Below are positions 41,301 through 50,488 of a DNA stretch of 64,000 bases, one piece after another; the stretch's first letter is position 1, and each line of letters opens with the position of its first letter. Under the pieces are notes generated by a model that did no database searches, was not told the DNA's origin, and worked only from the letters and a program-made list of their open reading frames with translations. The stretch covers positions 1 through 64,000 of the forward strand of contig NZ_BDBE01000036.1 of NCBI RefSeq assembly GCF_001612825.1. Reading direction: 5' to 3'. Both the position numbers and the translations under genes were made by a program. Source of the DNA: Nocardia caishijiensis NBRC 108228. GTDB lineage: Bacteria > Actinomycetota > Actinomycetes > Mycobacteriales > Mycobacteriaceae.

Positions 41301-42314
41301 GTGGTTATAGCGTCTGACGTCGTCCCCGTGCGTGGCAGTGAGTTCTCGGTCCTGTTGCGTCGTGTCCGGGAGGCGGGTCTTCTGAACCGGCGGTTGCGGT
41401 ATTACGGGTGGAAGACCGCGTTCACAGCGGCGGCTCTCATCGCGGGTTGGGCGGCGTTCTTCGTCATCGGTGACTCCTGGTGGACGCTGCTGACCGGGGC
41501 GTTTCTGGCGCTGGTGTTCTCGCAGATCGCATTCCTCGGCCACGATGCCGGGCACAAGCAGATCTTCGCGGGCAGGCGGGCCAACTACCTGTACGGGTTG
41601 ATCGCGGGCAACCTCGCGATCGGGCTGAGCATCGGTTGGTGGACCAGCAATCACGCGCGCCATCACGCCCACCCCAACACCGAGGGGATGGATCCGGACG
41701 CGATGGGTGTGCTCGCGTTCTCCGGTGAGCGGGCGCAAGCCGGAAAAGGTTGGCGCCGTTTCATCTTCCGTTACCAGGGGTGGTTGTTCTTCCCGCTGCT
41801 GCTGCTCGAAGGTGGCAGCCTGCATTGGAAGAGCGTTGTCGCGGTGTTCCGTTGGCCGATCGCGAACCGGGTCTGGGAGGGTGCGCTGCTCGCCGCCCAC
41901 TTCATCGGTGTGCTGTCCGCGGCGTTCCTCGTGCTGTCGCCGGGTAAAGCGTTGGCGTTCATCGCGATTCAGCAGGGTCTGTTCGGGCTGTACATGGGGT
42001 CCACCTTCGCGCCGAACCACAAGGGGATGGAGGTCCTGCCCGAAGGTGACAACACCGACTTCCTGCGCCGCCAGGTGCTCACGTCGCGCAATGTGCGTGG
42101 CAGTTTCCTCGTCGACCTGGGAATGGGCGGCCTGAACTATCAGATCGAACACCACCTGTTCCCGTCGATGCCGCGTGCCAACCTGCGACTGGCCCAGCCG
42201 ATGGTCGCCGAATTCTGTGCCGAAATCGACGTACCCTACTGCGAGACCGGCCTTTTCGAGTCCTATCGGCAGGCGCTGACCCACCTGAACCAGGTGGGCG
42301 GCCACGTCAAGTAG
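41301..42314 (+). CDS. Membrane fatty-acid desaturase (three His-box)
   Basis: A 337-residue integral-membrane diiron desaturase. The three histidine boxes are HDAGHKQ, HARHHAHPN and QIEHHLFPSM; the last, in QxxHH form, is typical of front-end (delta-6-like) desaturases, here without a fused cytochrome b5. Four to six hydrophobic segments are visible. It would act on acyl-CoA or glycerolipid chains. The start is uncertain: I prefer GTG 41301 because CATGCT (41288-41293) lies where a -10 box for a leaderless transcript would be; ATG 41283 would add six residues. Confidence 0.86.
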   Translation: MVIASDVVPVRGSEFSVLLRRVREAGLLNRRLRYYGWKTAFTAAALIAGWAAFFVIGDSWWTLLTGAFLALVFSQIAFLGHDAGHKQIFAGRRANYLYGLIAGNLAIGLSIGWWTSNHARHHAHPNTEGMDPDAMGVLAFSGERAQAGKGWRRFIFRYQGWLFFPLLLLEGGSLHWKSVVAVFRWPIANRVWEGALLAAHFIGVLSAAFLVLSPGKALAFIAIQQGLFGLYMGSTFAPNHKGMEVLPEGDNTDFLRRQVLTSRNVRGSFLVDLGMGGLNYQIEHHLFPSMPRANLRLAQPMVAEFCAEIDVPYCETGLFESYRQALTHLNQVGGHVK

Positions 42315-42315
42315 G

Positions 42316-43806
42316 TCAGTGCTCGCAGAGATAGAACTCGCGCTCGAAGTACTCCTCGTTGTGTTCGTCGACGAAGAACTTGCGTTCGTGCATCAGCTGT
42401 TCACGGAAGCCCTCGGCCTGGGCCCTGGTCATCGTCGAGGTGGGTGACCAGGGCTGCTGCGGTGGCACGTCGGCCGTCGAGGTGATGGTGACCGACGGGT
42501 CGACCAGGAAGAAGGCCACGATCTTGCGGTGCCCTTCGCGGGTCGGGTCGTCGAGCCGGAACGGTGCCACGCGGTGCTGGTAGATGTTCGGAAAGGCCAC
42601 GCAGCGACCGGTCGTGGTGCGGACCGAGCCGAGTTCCTGGTTGAGCGGGTCCTCGTCGTCGAGGCCGTAGACGTCGCTCACCCCGTTGTTGTCGTTCTGC
42701 TCGTACTCCGGTTCGTCGATGGCGGTGCGGAAACCGAGCAGGGATTCGGTGATGTTGTCGCTGTCCCAGTAGTAGATGGCGGTGGCGACGATGCGTTCGT
42801 TGAGCATCGCCTCGACATGCCATGAGCCGCCGTAATAGTCGGGCTTGTCCGGGGTGAGGTGGATGTTGGCGAGCTTGACGATCACCTGCAATCGGCGACC
42901 GCCGAGTGTGACGGCGCGGGTGGCGTCGCGTTCGGGTCGTTCGAATTCGGGCGCGTCCGGGATGGTGGGTCGGCGTTCCTCCCACCACTTCTCCATGGCT
43001 TCCTCGTAGGCTTCCTCGGCGGCGTCGTCGTCATCGTCTTCGGGCGGCTGTGGTTCGGTGTCGCCGTACCAGCTGAACGGGTCGGCTTCGATCCGCACCC
43101 GTTTCGGTGCGCGCAGGTCGGTGAGCACGTTCTCCAGCAGCGGCAGTGTCGCGCCGAAGATCTCGGGGAGGACTGCGGCGAGCTCCTGGTGACGTTCCGG
43201 ATCGACATTGTTCACATAGGACAGGAACGCGACGGAACCGTCGTCGCCGACCTCGACATCGGTGGGCAACCACTGGAAGTGCTTCGAGAGCGAGGCCCGC
43301 TCGTCCTTCTTGTCCAGGACCGGCCACGGTGCGTCCTCGGGCACGCTCACACCACGCACCAGGCAGTACATCGAGGGGTGCACCAGGTCGAGCACCTGTT
43401 CGTCGGAACCCGGATGCCAATCCAACTCCGTCGAGGGCACGTCCTCGAGCACCCGCACCGCCTCGGCTAACCGTTTGCGCAGATCCTCGTCGATCAGCGA
43501 GTCCGACTGCCACACCCCGTCGACAGCCGATACCTCGATCCCGCGCTCCGCGTCGCGCAAGTCGTCGTAGTACTCCAATTCGTCGAGCACATACCGGATC
43601 TGCGCTTGTGTCATGCCTTGCTCGGCCGCCTCCCGCGACCACCGCGCCACGATCTCGGCATCCTGATACTTCCGATACCACTCCGGCTTCGCCCGGATAC
43701 TCGCACTCATCCGCATCATCTCGAGCTCGCGCACAGTCCGAGCAGGCGCGAGAACCGACACATGAGCAGTGCGGAACGGCAACGGAAACGGATCCAACTC
43801 AGTCAA
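42316..43806 (-). CDS. DUF4246-domain protein (probable 2-oxoglutarate/Fe(II) oxygenase-like)
   Basis: A 496-residue protein with the DUF4246 signature in its C-terminal half: YYGGSWHVEAMLNERIVATA, IYYWDSDNITESLLGFRTAI, then AFPNIYQHRVAPFRL and GHRKIVAFFLVDP. The His residues in WHVEA and QHRV, spaced as in double-stranded beta-helix dioxygenases, suggest metal binding, but this is inference. A Glu/Asp-rich linker (about residues 258-280) precedes it. The family is best known from fungi and also occurs in actinobacteria. Its stop is one base from the convergent desaturase stop. Confidence 0.82.
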   Translation of the reverse strand: MTELDPFPLPFRTAHVSVLAPARTVRELEMMRMSASIRAKPEWYRKYQDAEIVARWSREAAEQGMTQAQIRYVLDELEYYDDLRDAERGIEVSAVDGVWQSDSLIDEDLRKRLAEAVRVLEDVPSTELDWHPGSDEQVLDLVHPSMYCLVRGVSVPEDAPWPVLDKKDERASLSKHFQWLPTDVEVGDDGSVAFLSYVNNVDPERHQELAAVLPEIFGATLPLLENVLTDLRAPKRVRIEADPFSWYGDTEPQPPEDDDDDAAEEAYEEAMEKWWEERRPTIPDAPEFERPERDATRAVTLGGRRLQVIVKLANIHLTPDKPDYYGGSWHVEAMLNERIVATAIYYWDSDNITESLLGFRTAIDEPEYEQNDNNGVSDVYGLDDEDPLNQELGSVRTTTGRCVAFPNIYQHRVAPFRLDDPTREGHRKIVAFFLVDPSVTITSTADVPPQQPWSPTSTMTRAQAEGFREQLMHERKFFVDEHNEEYFEREFYLCEH

Positions 43807-43962
43807 TTCTCTGATCTCTCAACAGTTCTGACGCACCTACGGCGGCTCCGCGGGCACCCCTGCGACCCTGCCACAAAACCGCCACCGGACCCATCCCGCG
43901 CAGGTGATGAATTGCCGCCTGCCACATCGCCACGGCAGCGCCGGGAATGCGCGGGGCGGGTC
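43807..43962. other. Short gap, nothing recognised
   Basis: About 155 bp between two minus-strand genes. It should hold the DUF4246 gene's promoter, but I see no clear motif and no hairpin. Confidence 0.3.
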
Positions 43963-46482
43963 CTAGAGGCGGGGGTCGGTTGGTGTCGATTCCATGGCGA
44001 GGACGGCGAATACGAGCTCGTGGATCCGCCACAGCGGTTCGCCGGTGGCGACGGCGGTCAGGGCGGACAGGCCGAGGCTGTGTTCGCGCAGGGCGAGGCC
44101 GCGTTTGCGGTTGAGGTTGCGGTCGCGCAGGCGCGAGAGGTGTTCGGGGGCTGTGTAGTCCGGGCCGTAGATGATGCGCAGGTATTCGCGGCCGCGGCAC
44201 TTGATGCCGGGCTGGACGAGTTTGCCGTTGGTGCGGGCGGACAGGCCCGCGTACGGCTTGATGACCATTCCCTCGCCGCCCGCGCCGGTCAGGTCCAGCC
44301 ACCAGGTGGTGGCATCGGCTTCGGCGGACGGGTCGGACAGGTCGACCACGCGGCGGTCGGTGGCTCGGAAGGTGGTGGGGTCGGCGGCGACCAGGCGGTC
44401 GCAGATGTCGAGGTGCCAGCCGTGATCGCGGTCGGCGAAGGTGGTGCCCTCGGCCGCGAGCAGGGCGAACGGTGCCAGCGCCATGCCGTCGAGATCGCTG
44501 GTGGGCCAGCAGTATCGGCGGTAGGCGGTGGTGAAGTCGTCGGCGTTCGCGGCGCGGTCGGCGGTGCGCGCACGCAGCGCGGTGAGGTCGAGGCCACGGT
44601 CGATGCCCGCGTCCAGGGCGGACAGTGCCGGGGGCAGGGCGGAACGTGCGGCCGCACCCGCCGCGGCGTACTGCGTGCGGATCAAGCCACCCGCCTTGGC
44701 CGACCACGGCAGCAGTTCGCAGTCGAGCAGCAGCCAGTCGGTGTCCAGTTCGTCGAACAGCGTCGCGGCGGCCGACCGAACTCGGGCGAGCAGTGTTTCG
44801 GTGAGGGCGGCGTCGGCGAAGAACGAGCGCCCGGTTCGGGTGTAGATCGCGCCGGTGCCGTCGCTGACGCCGAAACGTGCTGTGGCACTGACCTGGTCGC
44901 GGCACACGAGCACCGCGGCACGCGAACCCATGTGCTTTTCCTCGCACACCACCGTGTCCACCCCCGCCGCCCGATAGTCGGCGAAGGCCTCGGTCGGGTA
45001 TTCGAGATACCCCTCCACCGACGACGTGGACGGCGGCGACATGGTCGGCGGCAACCACAGCAGCAGGCGCGGATCGATGGCGAACCGGCTCATCACCTCG
45101 AGTGCGGCCGCCGAGCTCTCGGCATCGATGATGACCGTGCCGTCGTCGGTGCGCACGTGCCTACGCCCGGTGACGTCGGCCAGATTCAGGGTCTCGTTGT
45201 CCCGAACCGGTTCGGCCACCAGTGGTTTCACCGGCTCGTAGTACGTCCGCTCGGCCGGTACGGCGACGAAGGTCTTCTCGGGGTAGCGCAGTGCGGTGAG
45301 CTCACCGCCGAAGACGGCACCGGTGTCGAGGCAGACGGTGTTGTTGACCCACTCCACCTTCGGTGTCGGGACGTGCCCGTAGACCACCATCGCCGAACCG
45401 CGATAGTCGCGCGCCCACGGATAGCGCACCGGCAAACCGTATTCGTCGGTCTCGCCGGTGGATTCGCCGTAGAGGCAGAAGTCACGGACCCGGCCGGAGG
45501 CGCGCCCGTGGTATTCCTCCTTGAGCCCGGCGTGCGCGACGACGAGACGTCCGCCGTCGAGCCGCAGGTGACTGACCAGCTTGTCGATCCACCGGCCCGC
45601 CTCGTCGACGAATTCCGGTGTCTCCCGCTCCAACTGCTCGAGCGTTTCGGCCAACCCGTGCGACACCGTCACCTGCTTACCGCGCAATGCGCGCAGCAGC
45701 TTCTGCTCGTGATTGCCGGGCACGCATAGGGCGTGACCGTTGGCGGTCATGCCCATCACCAGCCGCAACACGCCCGGCGAATCCGGTCCACGGTCCACGA
45801 GGTCGCCGACGAAAACGGCCTGGCGGCCCTCGGAATGGGTGGCGTCGACCGGGCGCCCGCACTCGTCGCGCACCAGCTCCCAGCCGAGTTCGACCAGCAG
45901 GGACTCCAGTTCGGCGCGGCACCCGTGTACGTCGCCGACGATGTCGAACGGCCCGGTGAGTTCGCGCCGATCGTTCCAGGCCCGCTCGTAGGTGACCGTG
46001 ACATCGGCCGGGTCGCTCACCACGAACACCTTGCGGAAGCCTTCGCGCCCGAGCTGACGCAGCGACCGCCGCAGCTCCTGGCTCTGACGACGCAGGACAT
46101 GCCGTTCGAAGGTGCGATCGGTGCGCGCCCGGGTGCGCTCCCACGCCACCGATTCCGGTGTGTCGAGCACGATCGCGACGGGGAGTACATCGAACGAGCG
46201 GGCCAGCGCGACCAATTCGGCGCGGGCGTGCTTCTGCACATTGGTGGCGTCGACGACGACGCGCCGACCGGCACGCAGCCGGATGCCCGCGATGTGGTCC
46301 AGCGCGTCGAAGGCGTCCTTCGTCGCGCTCTGGTCGTTCTCGTCGTCGGCGACCAGGCCGCGGAAGAAGTCCGAGGACAGCACCTCGGTGGGCTTGAAGT
46401 GGTCGCGGGCGAAGGTGGACTTGCCGGAACCGGAGATGCCGACGAGGGCGATGAGCGACAGCTCGGGAAGGTCGATGTTCAT
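43963..46482 (-). CDS. pnkp: Polynucleotide kinase-phosphatase-ligase Pnkp (bacterial RNA repair)
   Basis: An 839-residue three-domain RNA-repair enzyme. The N-terminal 5'-kinase has the P-loop GISGSGKSTF (about 15-24). The central metallophosphatase has GDVHGC, GDLVDRGPDSPG and PGNHE (about 185-265) and would remove 2',3'-cyclic and 3' phosphates. The C-terminal ligase/adenylyltransferase has EEKHMGSRAAV (KxxG motif, about residue 512). With Hen1 it heals and seals RNA cut by ribotoxins, leaving a 2'-O-methylated junction. Hen1 is encoded directly upstream and overlaps by one base. Confidence 0.93.
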   Translation of the reverse strand: MNIDLPELSLIALVGISGSGKSTFARDHFKPTEVLSSDFFRGLVADDENDQSATKDAFDALDHIAGIRLRAGRRVVVDATNVQKHARAELVALARSFDVLPVAIVLDTPESVAWERTRARTDRTFERHVLRRQSQELRRSLRQLGREGFRKVFVVSDPADVTVTYERAWNDRRELTGPFDIVGDVHGCRAELESLLVELGWELVRDECGRPVDATHSEGRQAVFVGDLVDRGPDSPGVLRLVMGMTANGHALCVPGNHEQKLLRALRGKQVTVSHGLAETLEQLERETPEFVDEAGRWIDKLVSHLRLDGGRLVVAHAGLKEEYHGRASGRVRDFCLYGESTGETDEYGLPVRYPWARDYRGSAMVVYGHVPTPKVEWVNNTVCLDTGAVFGGELTALRYPEKTFVAVPAERTYYEPVKPLVAEPVRDNETLNLADVTGRRHVRTDDGTVIIDAESSAAALEVMSRFAIDPRLLLWLPPTMSPPSTSSVEGYLEYPTEAFADYRAAGVDTVVCEEKHMGSRAAVLVCRDQVSATARFGVSDGTGAIYTRTGRSFFADAALTETLLARVRSAAATLFDELDTDWLLLDCELLPWSAKAGGLIRTQYAAAGAAARSALPPALSALDAGIDRGLDLTALRARTADRAANADDFTTAYRRYCWPTSDLDGMALAPFALLAAEGTTFADRDHGWHLDICDRLVAADPTTFRATDRRVVDLSDPSAEADATTWWLDLTGAGGEGMVIKPYAGLSARTNGKLVQPGIKCRGREYLRIIYGPDYTAPEHLSRLRDRNLNRKRGLALREHSLGLSALTAVATGEPLWRIHELVFAVLAMESTPTDPRL

Positions 46483-47876
46483 CAGGCGGCCTTACGGAAG
46501 AGGGCGAGCTGGGTGGGGGAGCCCGTGCGCGGGTCGAGTTCGCCGACGGGACGGATGTCGACGGTGTAGCCGAACGTGGCCGCCACGCGGGCGGACCAGT
46601 CGGCGAATTGCGCACGGGTCCACTCGAATCGGTGATCGTCGTGGCGGTGCCCGTCGAGGGTCTCGTAGTGCACGTTGTATTCGACGTTAGGTGTGGTCAC
46701 GATGACCGCGCCGGGCGCGGCGTGCCCGAACACGGCGCGTTCGAGGGCGGGCAGACGGCTTTCGTCGACGTGTTCGATCACCTCCATCAGCACGGCCGCG
46801 TCGAAACCGCGCAGCCGGTCGTCGTGGTAGGTCAGTGCCGACTGGACGAGGGTGATCCTGGCCCGCTGCCGGTCGGGCATGCGGTGGAACTTCAAGCGTC
46901 GCTCCGCGATCGCGAGGGCGCCGCTCGATACATCGGCGCCGACGATCTCGGTGAATCGCTGGTCGGCGTGCAGCGCGAGCAGCAGCGTGCCCGGGCCGCA
47001 GCCGAGGTCGAGCACACGGGTGGCGCCGGTCTCGGCGAGCGCGGCCAGCACCGCGTCGCGACGCAGCTTCACCAGTGGGGTCCGGCGCTCGGCGGCCTCC
47101 ACGAGTTCGACGGCGTCCTCGGTGGTTTCGGGTTCGAGCTGGTCGTCGGCCGCGCGTAGACGTTCGAGCGCGGACTGGGTGAGCGAGTGCCGACCGGCCA
47201 GGTAGCGGCGGGCGATGAGTTCGCGGTCGGGGTGGGTGCCGAGCCAGCCGGAACCGGCGCGCAACAGTTTGTCGACCTCGTCGGCGTCGACCCAGTAGTG
47301 CTTGGCGTCGTCGAGCACCGGCAGCAGCACATACAGGTGGTTCAGTGCCTCGGCCAGTCGCACGGTGCCGGTGAGTCGCACCCCGGTGTAGGGCGAGTCG
47401 CCCCAGTCCGGGAACTGCGGGTCCAGCGGTGCGGTGGTGGTCGACACCTGCCAGCCCAGCGGCGCGAACAGCCGCTCGACGATCTCGCCGCCACCTCTAC
47501 ACGGCACCGCGGGTAGGTCGATCTCCAGCGGGATCGCGGTGCCCGCCAGCTCGGCGCGTTCCCGGCTGGTGCCGTTGAGCGCCGACCGGAACACCTTCCC
47601 CAATGCCACCGACAGCAGGCTCGACGCCACGTACGGTCGGTCGTTGACGTAGCGCCCGAGGGTCGAGTTGTGCTGGCCCTTGGCCGGTCTGGCCAATTCC
47701 ACGGGGTCGATCTCGAGCAGCAGCGCCACCGTGCACCGGTGCGCGTCCGCGCGGGGGTAGAACACGTGCGCGGTGCCGCCGGTGGTCGAAAACGACTGCA
47801 CGCGGTCGGGGTGTTTGACCAGCAGGTACCCGAGATCGGTCGCCGGGGAGATGGTCGTGGAGATCGTCAACAGCAC
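46482..47876 (-). CDS. hen1: 3'-terminal RNA ribose 2'-O-methyltransferase Hen1
   Basis: A 464-residue bacterial Hen1. The N-terminal domain (MLLTISTTISPATDLGYLLV, about 1-245) is the bacterial-specific part that contacts Pnkp. The C-terminal SAM-dependent methyltransferase has DLGCGPGTLLLAL and the metal-binding motif MEVIEHVD, with the paired His in DGHRHDDHRFEW. It methylates the 3'-terminal ribose of broken RNA before ligation so the repaired site resists re-cleavage. GTG 47876. It is the first gene of the Hen1-Pnkp operon. Confidence 0.93.
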   Translation of the reverse strand: MLLTISTTISPATDLGYLLVKHPDRVQSFSTTGGTAHVFYPRADAHRCTVALLLEIDPVELARPAKGQHNSTLGRYVNDRPYVASSLLSVALGKVFRSALNGTSRERAELAGTAIPLEIDLPAVPCRGGGEIVERLFAPLGWQVSTTTAPLDPQFPDWGDSPYTGVRLTGTVRLAEALNHLYVLLPVLDDAKHYWVDADEVDKLLRAGSGWLGTHPDRELIARRYLAGRHSLTQSALERLRAADDQLEPETTEDAVELVEAAERRTPLVKLRRDAVLAALAETGATRVLDLGCGPGTLLLALHADQRFTEIVGADVSSGALAIAERRLKFHRMPDRQRARITLVQSALTYHDDRLRGFDAAVLMEVIEHVDESRLPALERAVFGHAAPGAVIVTTPNVEYNVHYETLDGHRHDDHRFEWTRAQFADWSARVAATFGYTVDIRPVGELDPRTGSPTQLALFRKAA

Positions 47877-47923
47877 GGACCGATCCTGTCACGGTCGGTC
47901 CAGTGGATTTCTTGTGAAAACCT

Positions 47924-49255
47924 TCAGGCGAACGCGAACATCGGCCCGACGGCGACCACGACCACCGCCGCCCAGACACCGTAGATCGGCAGATAGCGGG
48001 TCTGCCAGTGCTCCAGCGCGGTGAACGGGGTGTGGCCGCGCAGGAACCGGACGCTCAGATGGGCCGACCAGGCGAGGTTCACCAGCAGCACCACATTCAT
48101 GCCGAGGGCGACGACCTTGTTGGGACTCGAGCCGAATTCGGCGATTCGGGTGGCCATGACCGCGAGCATCATCAGGTCGACGATCAGGGCGCTCACCACC
48201 AACACCAGCTGGACACGGTCGAAGAGCGCGGGCGGAGCCAATGGGTCGCGGGCCGAGATCGTGTACAGCAGCAGGCCGAGAACGAGGACCAGGATGAGGT
48301 CCATCAGGATCAGCAAGTCACGGTCGATGCCGGTGAGACTGCGGGTGGTGACGAACGCGCCGAGCAGTGCCAGCAGCATCAGGATGGTGAGCGGCGTGAA
48401 CACTCTGGTGAGGACGGGGGCGATGTTCTCGATCACGTTCTGTTTGGCCTCGACCAGCCACGCGGCGACGATCACCGCGCCCGCCGCGCCGAACGGCATG
48501 ATCCACCCGGTGATGATCGGTTCGATGTCGAAATCGAGGGTTTCGAACGCGGCGACCGTGAGTGCCGTCAGCACGCCGCCGCCGAGGGCGAGCAGCGTGA
48601 GATACACGAACCACTCCCCGGTGAACCGGATGAAGTCCATGCGGGGTCGGTCCGACCGCCAGTCGCCGCCCGCGTAGGCGAGGCCGACCACCAGCCACAG
48701 CGCGATCGGGGTGTGGATGCCCGCCAGCACCACGGTCGAACCGCCGTCCTCGAACGGGTACAGATTCAGCACGAGCGCCGCCAGGACGAACGGTACGACC
48801 AAGGCGACGGCGACGGCCGCGCTCACCTGCCGCTTCCACGCGAAATAGCCGGTGAGGAAGGGGAGGACGAGCAGGCTGACGTTGAGCCCGAGGGTCTCGT
48901 CGTGCAGCAACGAGAACCCGGTCTTCACCGCGAGACCGGCGGTGAGCGCGATGGCGATCACCACCATCAGCTCCCGATTGCTCTCGCGCCCACCGTCTTC
49001 GGGCATCAGGACCAGTTGTTTCCACAGCCGATCCGAATGCGCACGGGCGAACTCGCGCGAGATCGAGTCCACGTTCCCCATCCGCTTGACCGCGACGAGG
49101 AAGGCCTCCTCGCTGCTGAGTCCCGCGTCCCGCAGCGTCGAGACCTGTTCGCGCAGATGGTCTTCCATCTCGTCCACATCCGACACCGAGATCACCCGGT
49201 GCCGCTGGACATAGCCGCGCCACAGATCGACGGCGGCGTCGAGTTCGGCTTCCAT
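47924..49255 (-). CDS. Membrane protein with permease-prefix (HAAS-type) N-terminus
   Basis: A 443-residue protein. The first 75 residues form the helical permease-prefix/HAAS-like domain (WRGYVQRHRVISVSDVDEME, then LRDAGLSSEEAFLVAVKRMG), and about eleven hydrophobic segments follow. This prefix is often found in targets of PadR-type regulators, and here the PadR gene overlaps the start (TGATG). The family is thought to include transport-related or signalling membrane proteins; function unknown. Confidence 0.76.
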   Translation of the reverse strand: MEAELDAAVDLWRGYVQRHRVISVSDVDEMEDHLREQVSTLRDAGLSSEEAFLVAVKRMGNVDSISREFARAHSDRLWKQLVLMPEDGGRESNRELMVVIAIALTAGLAVKTGFSLLHDETLGLNVSLLVLPFLTGYFAWKRQVSAAVAVALVVPFVLAALVLNLYPFEDGGSTVVLAGIHTPIALWLVVGLAYAGGDWRSDRPRMDFIRFTGEWFVYLTLLALGGGVLTALTVAAFETLDFDIEPIITGWIMPFGAAGAVIVAAWLVEAKQNVIENIAPVLTRVFTPLTILMLLALLGAFVTTRSLTGIDRDLLILMDLILVLVLGLLLYTISARDPLAPPALFDRVQLVLVVSALIVDLMMLAVMATRIAEFGSSPNKVVALGMNVVLLVNLAWSAHLSVRFLRGHTPFTALEHWQTRYLPIYGVWAAVVVVAVGPMFAFA

Positions 49256-49617
49256 CACGCCCACCCCCGCGCTGTGGTCGGCGGCTGATTGATGCCGCGC
49301 CAGACCTGGTCGAGGGCTTCGGCGACGACGGTCCACTGGGCCCGGCGCTCGGCGAGGGCGGCGCGGCCCGCGGCGGTGATGAGGTAGTGCTTGCGGCGGC
49401 GGCCGCTGTCGGCCACGCGCCAGGTCGAGGACACATAGCCCAGCCGTTCCAGACGGTGCAGCAGGGGATAGAGCATGCCGTCGGTCCACTGCATGCGGCC
49501 GTTGGACAGCGTGTTCACCTGTTCGAGGATGGCGTAGCCGTAGGACTCGCCGTCGGCGAGGATGCCGAGGACGAGCGGCGTGGCCGAGGCCGCCACCAGG
49601 TCTTTGTCTATGCGCAC
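49255..49617 (-). CDS. PadR-family transcriptional regulator
   Basis: A 120-residue PadR repressor: LVAASATPLVLGILADGESY, GYAILEQVNTLSNGRMQWTD, GMLYPLLHRLERLGYV and then a C-terminal helix (LAERRAQWTVVAEALDQVW) for dimerisation. GTG 49617 has AGGAGT upstream. It is followed by the HAAS-type membrane gene, with which it overlaps, and preceded by repeated CTAGGTAT-type sites, so autoregulation of the operon is likely. Confidence 0.88.
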   Translation of the reverse strand: MRIDKDLVAASATPLVLGILADGESYGYAILEQVNTLSNGRMQWTDGMLYPLLHRLERLGYVSSTWRVADSGRRRKHYLITAAGRAALAERRAQWTVVAEALDQVWRGINQPPTTARGWA

Positions 49618-49626
49618 AGCACTCCT

Positions 49627-49668
49627 ATACCTAGAACCATTAGGTATGACCCTAGCAGATCTAGGTAT
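49627..49668. promoter_or_regulatory. PadR operator cluster
   Basis: ATACCTA (49627-49633) and TAGGTAT (49641-49647) form a perfect 7-bp inverted repeat around GAACCAT. A third CTAGGTAT lies at 49661-49668. They sit 10 to 50 bp upstream of the PadR start codon. Confidence 0.55.
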
Positions 49669-49678
49669 GAGAGGTAGC

Positions 49679-49699
49679 AGGGTGCGAATATCGCACCCT
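49679..49699. repeat. 9-bp inverted repeat
   Basis: AGGGTGCGA (49679-49687) and TCGCACCCT (49691-49699) around ATA, in the gap between the divergent PadR and lipoprotein genes. Possibly a second regulator's site. Confidence 0.45.
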
Positions 49700-49801
49700 A
49701 GGGTGCTGATCCACGGTTTTCGCCTAACGAGGCCGGAGGGTGTCTCGATGGAATCGTTGTCCGCGCGAGAGCGTGCGGGGGACTCGGAATCGAGGAAAGC
49801 C

Positions 49802-50488
49802 ATGAAGAACGCAGTTCGGATGAGTGTGCTGATGGCAGTGGCGGCGGGGTTGGTCGCGGGCTGCACGGGGGACGACGGAGTGACTGCTCGACCGACGACC
49901 TCGGTCACCGGCGCGCCGTCGGTGTCGGTGGAACCTCCGGTGGAGCGGACTGTTACGCCGGAGGCGGGCGCACCGTCGGCAGGCGAACCGGAGGCGGGCG
50001 CACCGTCGGCGGGAACTCCGTCGGTGAGTGCGCCCTCCGCACCGGCGGAAACGGTCGTCGCGCCACCCGTCGATGACATCAGCGGCCCGGGCCGGTGCAT
50101 CGACCCAGGCTCGACCGGGGTGCGCAATGCCCTTGCCCGGCTCGGCGACGGCTGGGCCGCGTCGCAGGCCTCGGCGGACGCACCGGGCAGTTGTGGTGAG
50201 CTGCTGTGGGTGCGTGCCGTCGGTGGCAACTCGGCGGGCGCGCCGATTCACATCATGTTCTTTCACGACGGAAAGTACTTGGGCACAGCGACTTCGGAGG
50301 CCTACGCCTTCACCTATGTCGCCGGGGCGAACGGCAACGCGGTGACCGTCGAGTACAAGTGGCTCGTCGGTGACGAACCGTTCGCGGCACCGCAGGGTGG
50401 GCCGGTGTCGATCACCTACACCTGGACCGGTTCCGGCGTGGCGATGAGTGGACCGCTGCCGAGCGAGGTCACCCAGCCGCACCGCTGA
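49802..50488 (+). CDS. LppP/LprE-type lipoprotein
   Basis: A 228-residue lipoprotein: MKNAVRMSVLMAVAAGLVAG then the lipobox Cys, with CTGDDG after it. A Pro/Ala/Ser/Glu-rich linker of about 60 residues contains a perfect internal repeat (EAGAPSAG, 30-bp period at 49961 and 49991). The C-terminal domain is LppP/LprE-like, with IHIMFFHDGKYLGTATSEAY and VEYKWLVGDEPFA. The family is restricted to mycolate-containing actinobacteria and has no assigned activity. ATG 49802 follows GAGGAAAG. Confidence 0.82.
   Translation: MKNAVRMSVLMAVAAGLVAGCTGDDGVTARPTTSVTGAPSVSVEPPVERTVTPEAGAPSAGEPEAGAPSAGTPSVSAPSAPAETVVAPPVDDISGPGRCIDPGSTGVRNALARLGDGWAASQASADAPGSCGELLWVRAVGGNSAGAPIHIMFFHDGKYLGTATSEAYAFTYVAGANGNAVTVEYKWLVGDEPFAAPQGGPVSITYTWTGSGVAMSGPLPSEVTQPHR

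Noticed and set aside
49961..50010. 30-bp tandem repeat in the lipoprotein gene as a possible CRISPR or mobile repeat
   Set aside because: Only two units, inside a coding Pro/Ala/Glu linker. No CRISPR-like repeat-spacer array exists anywhere in the window.
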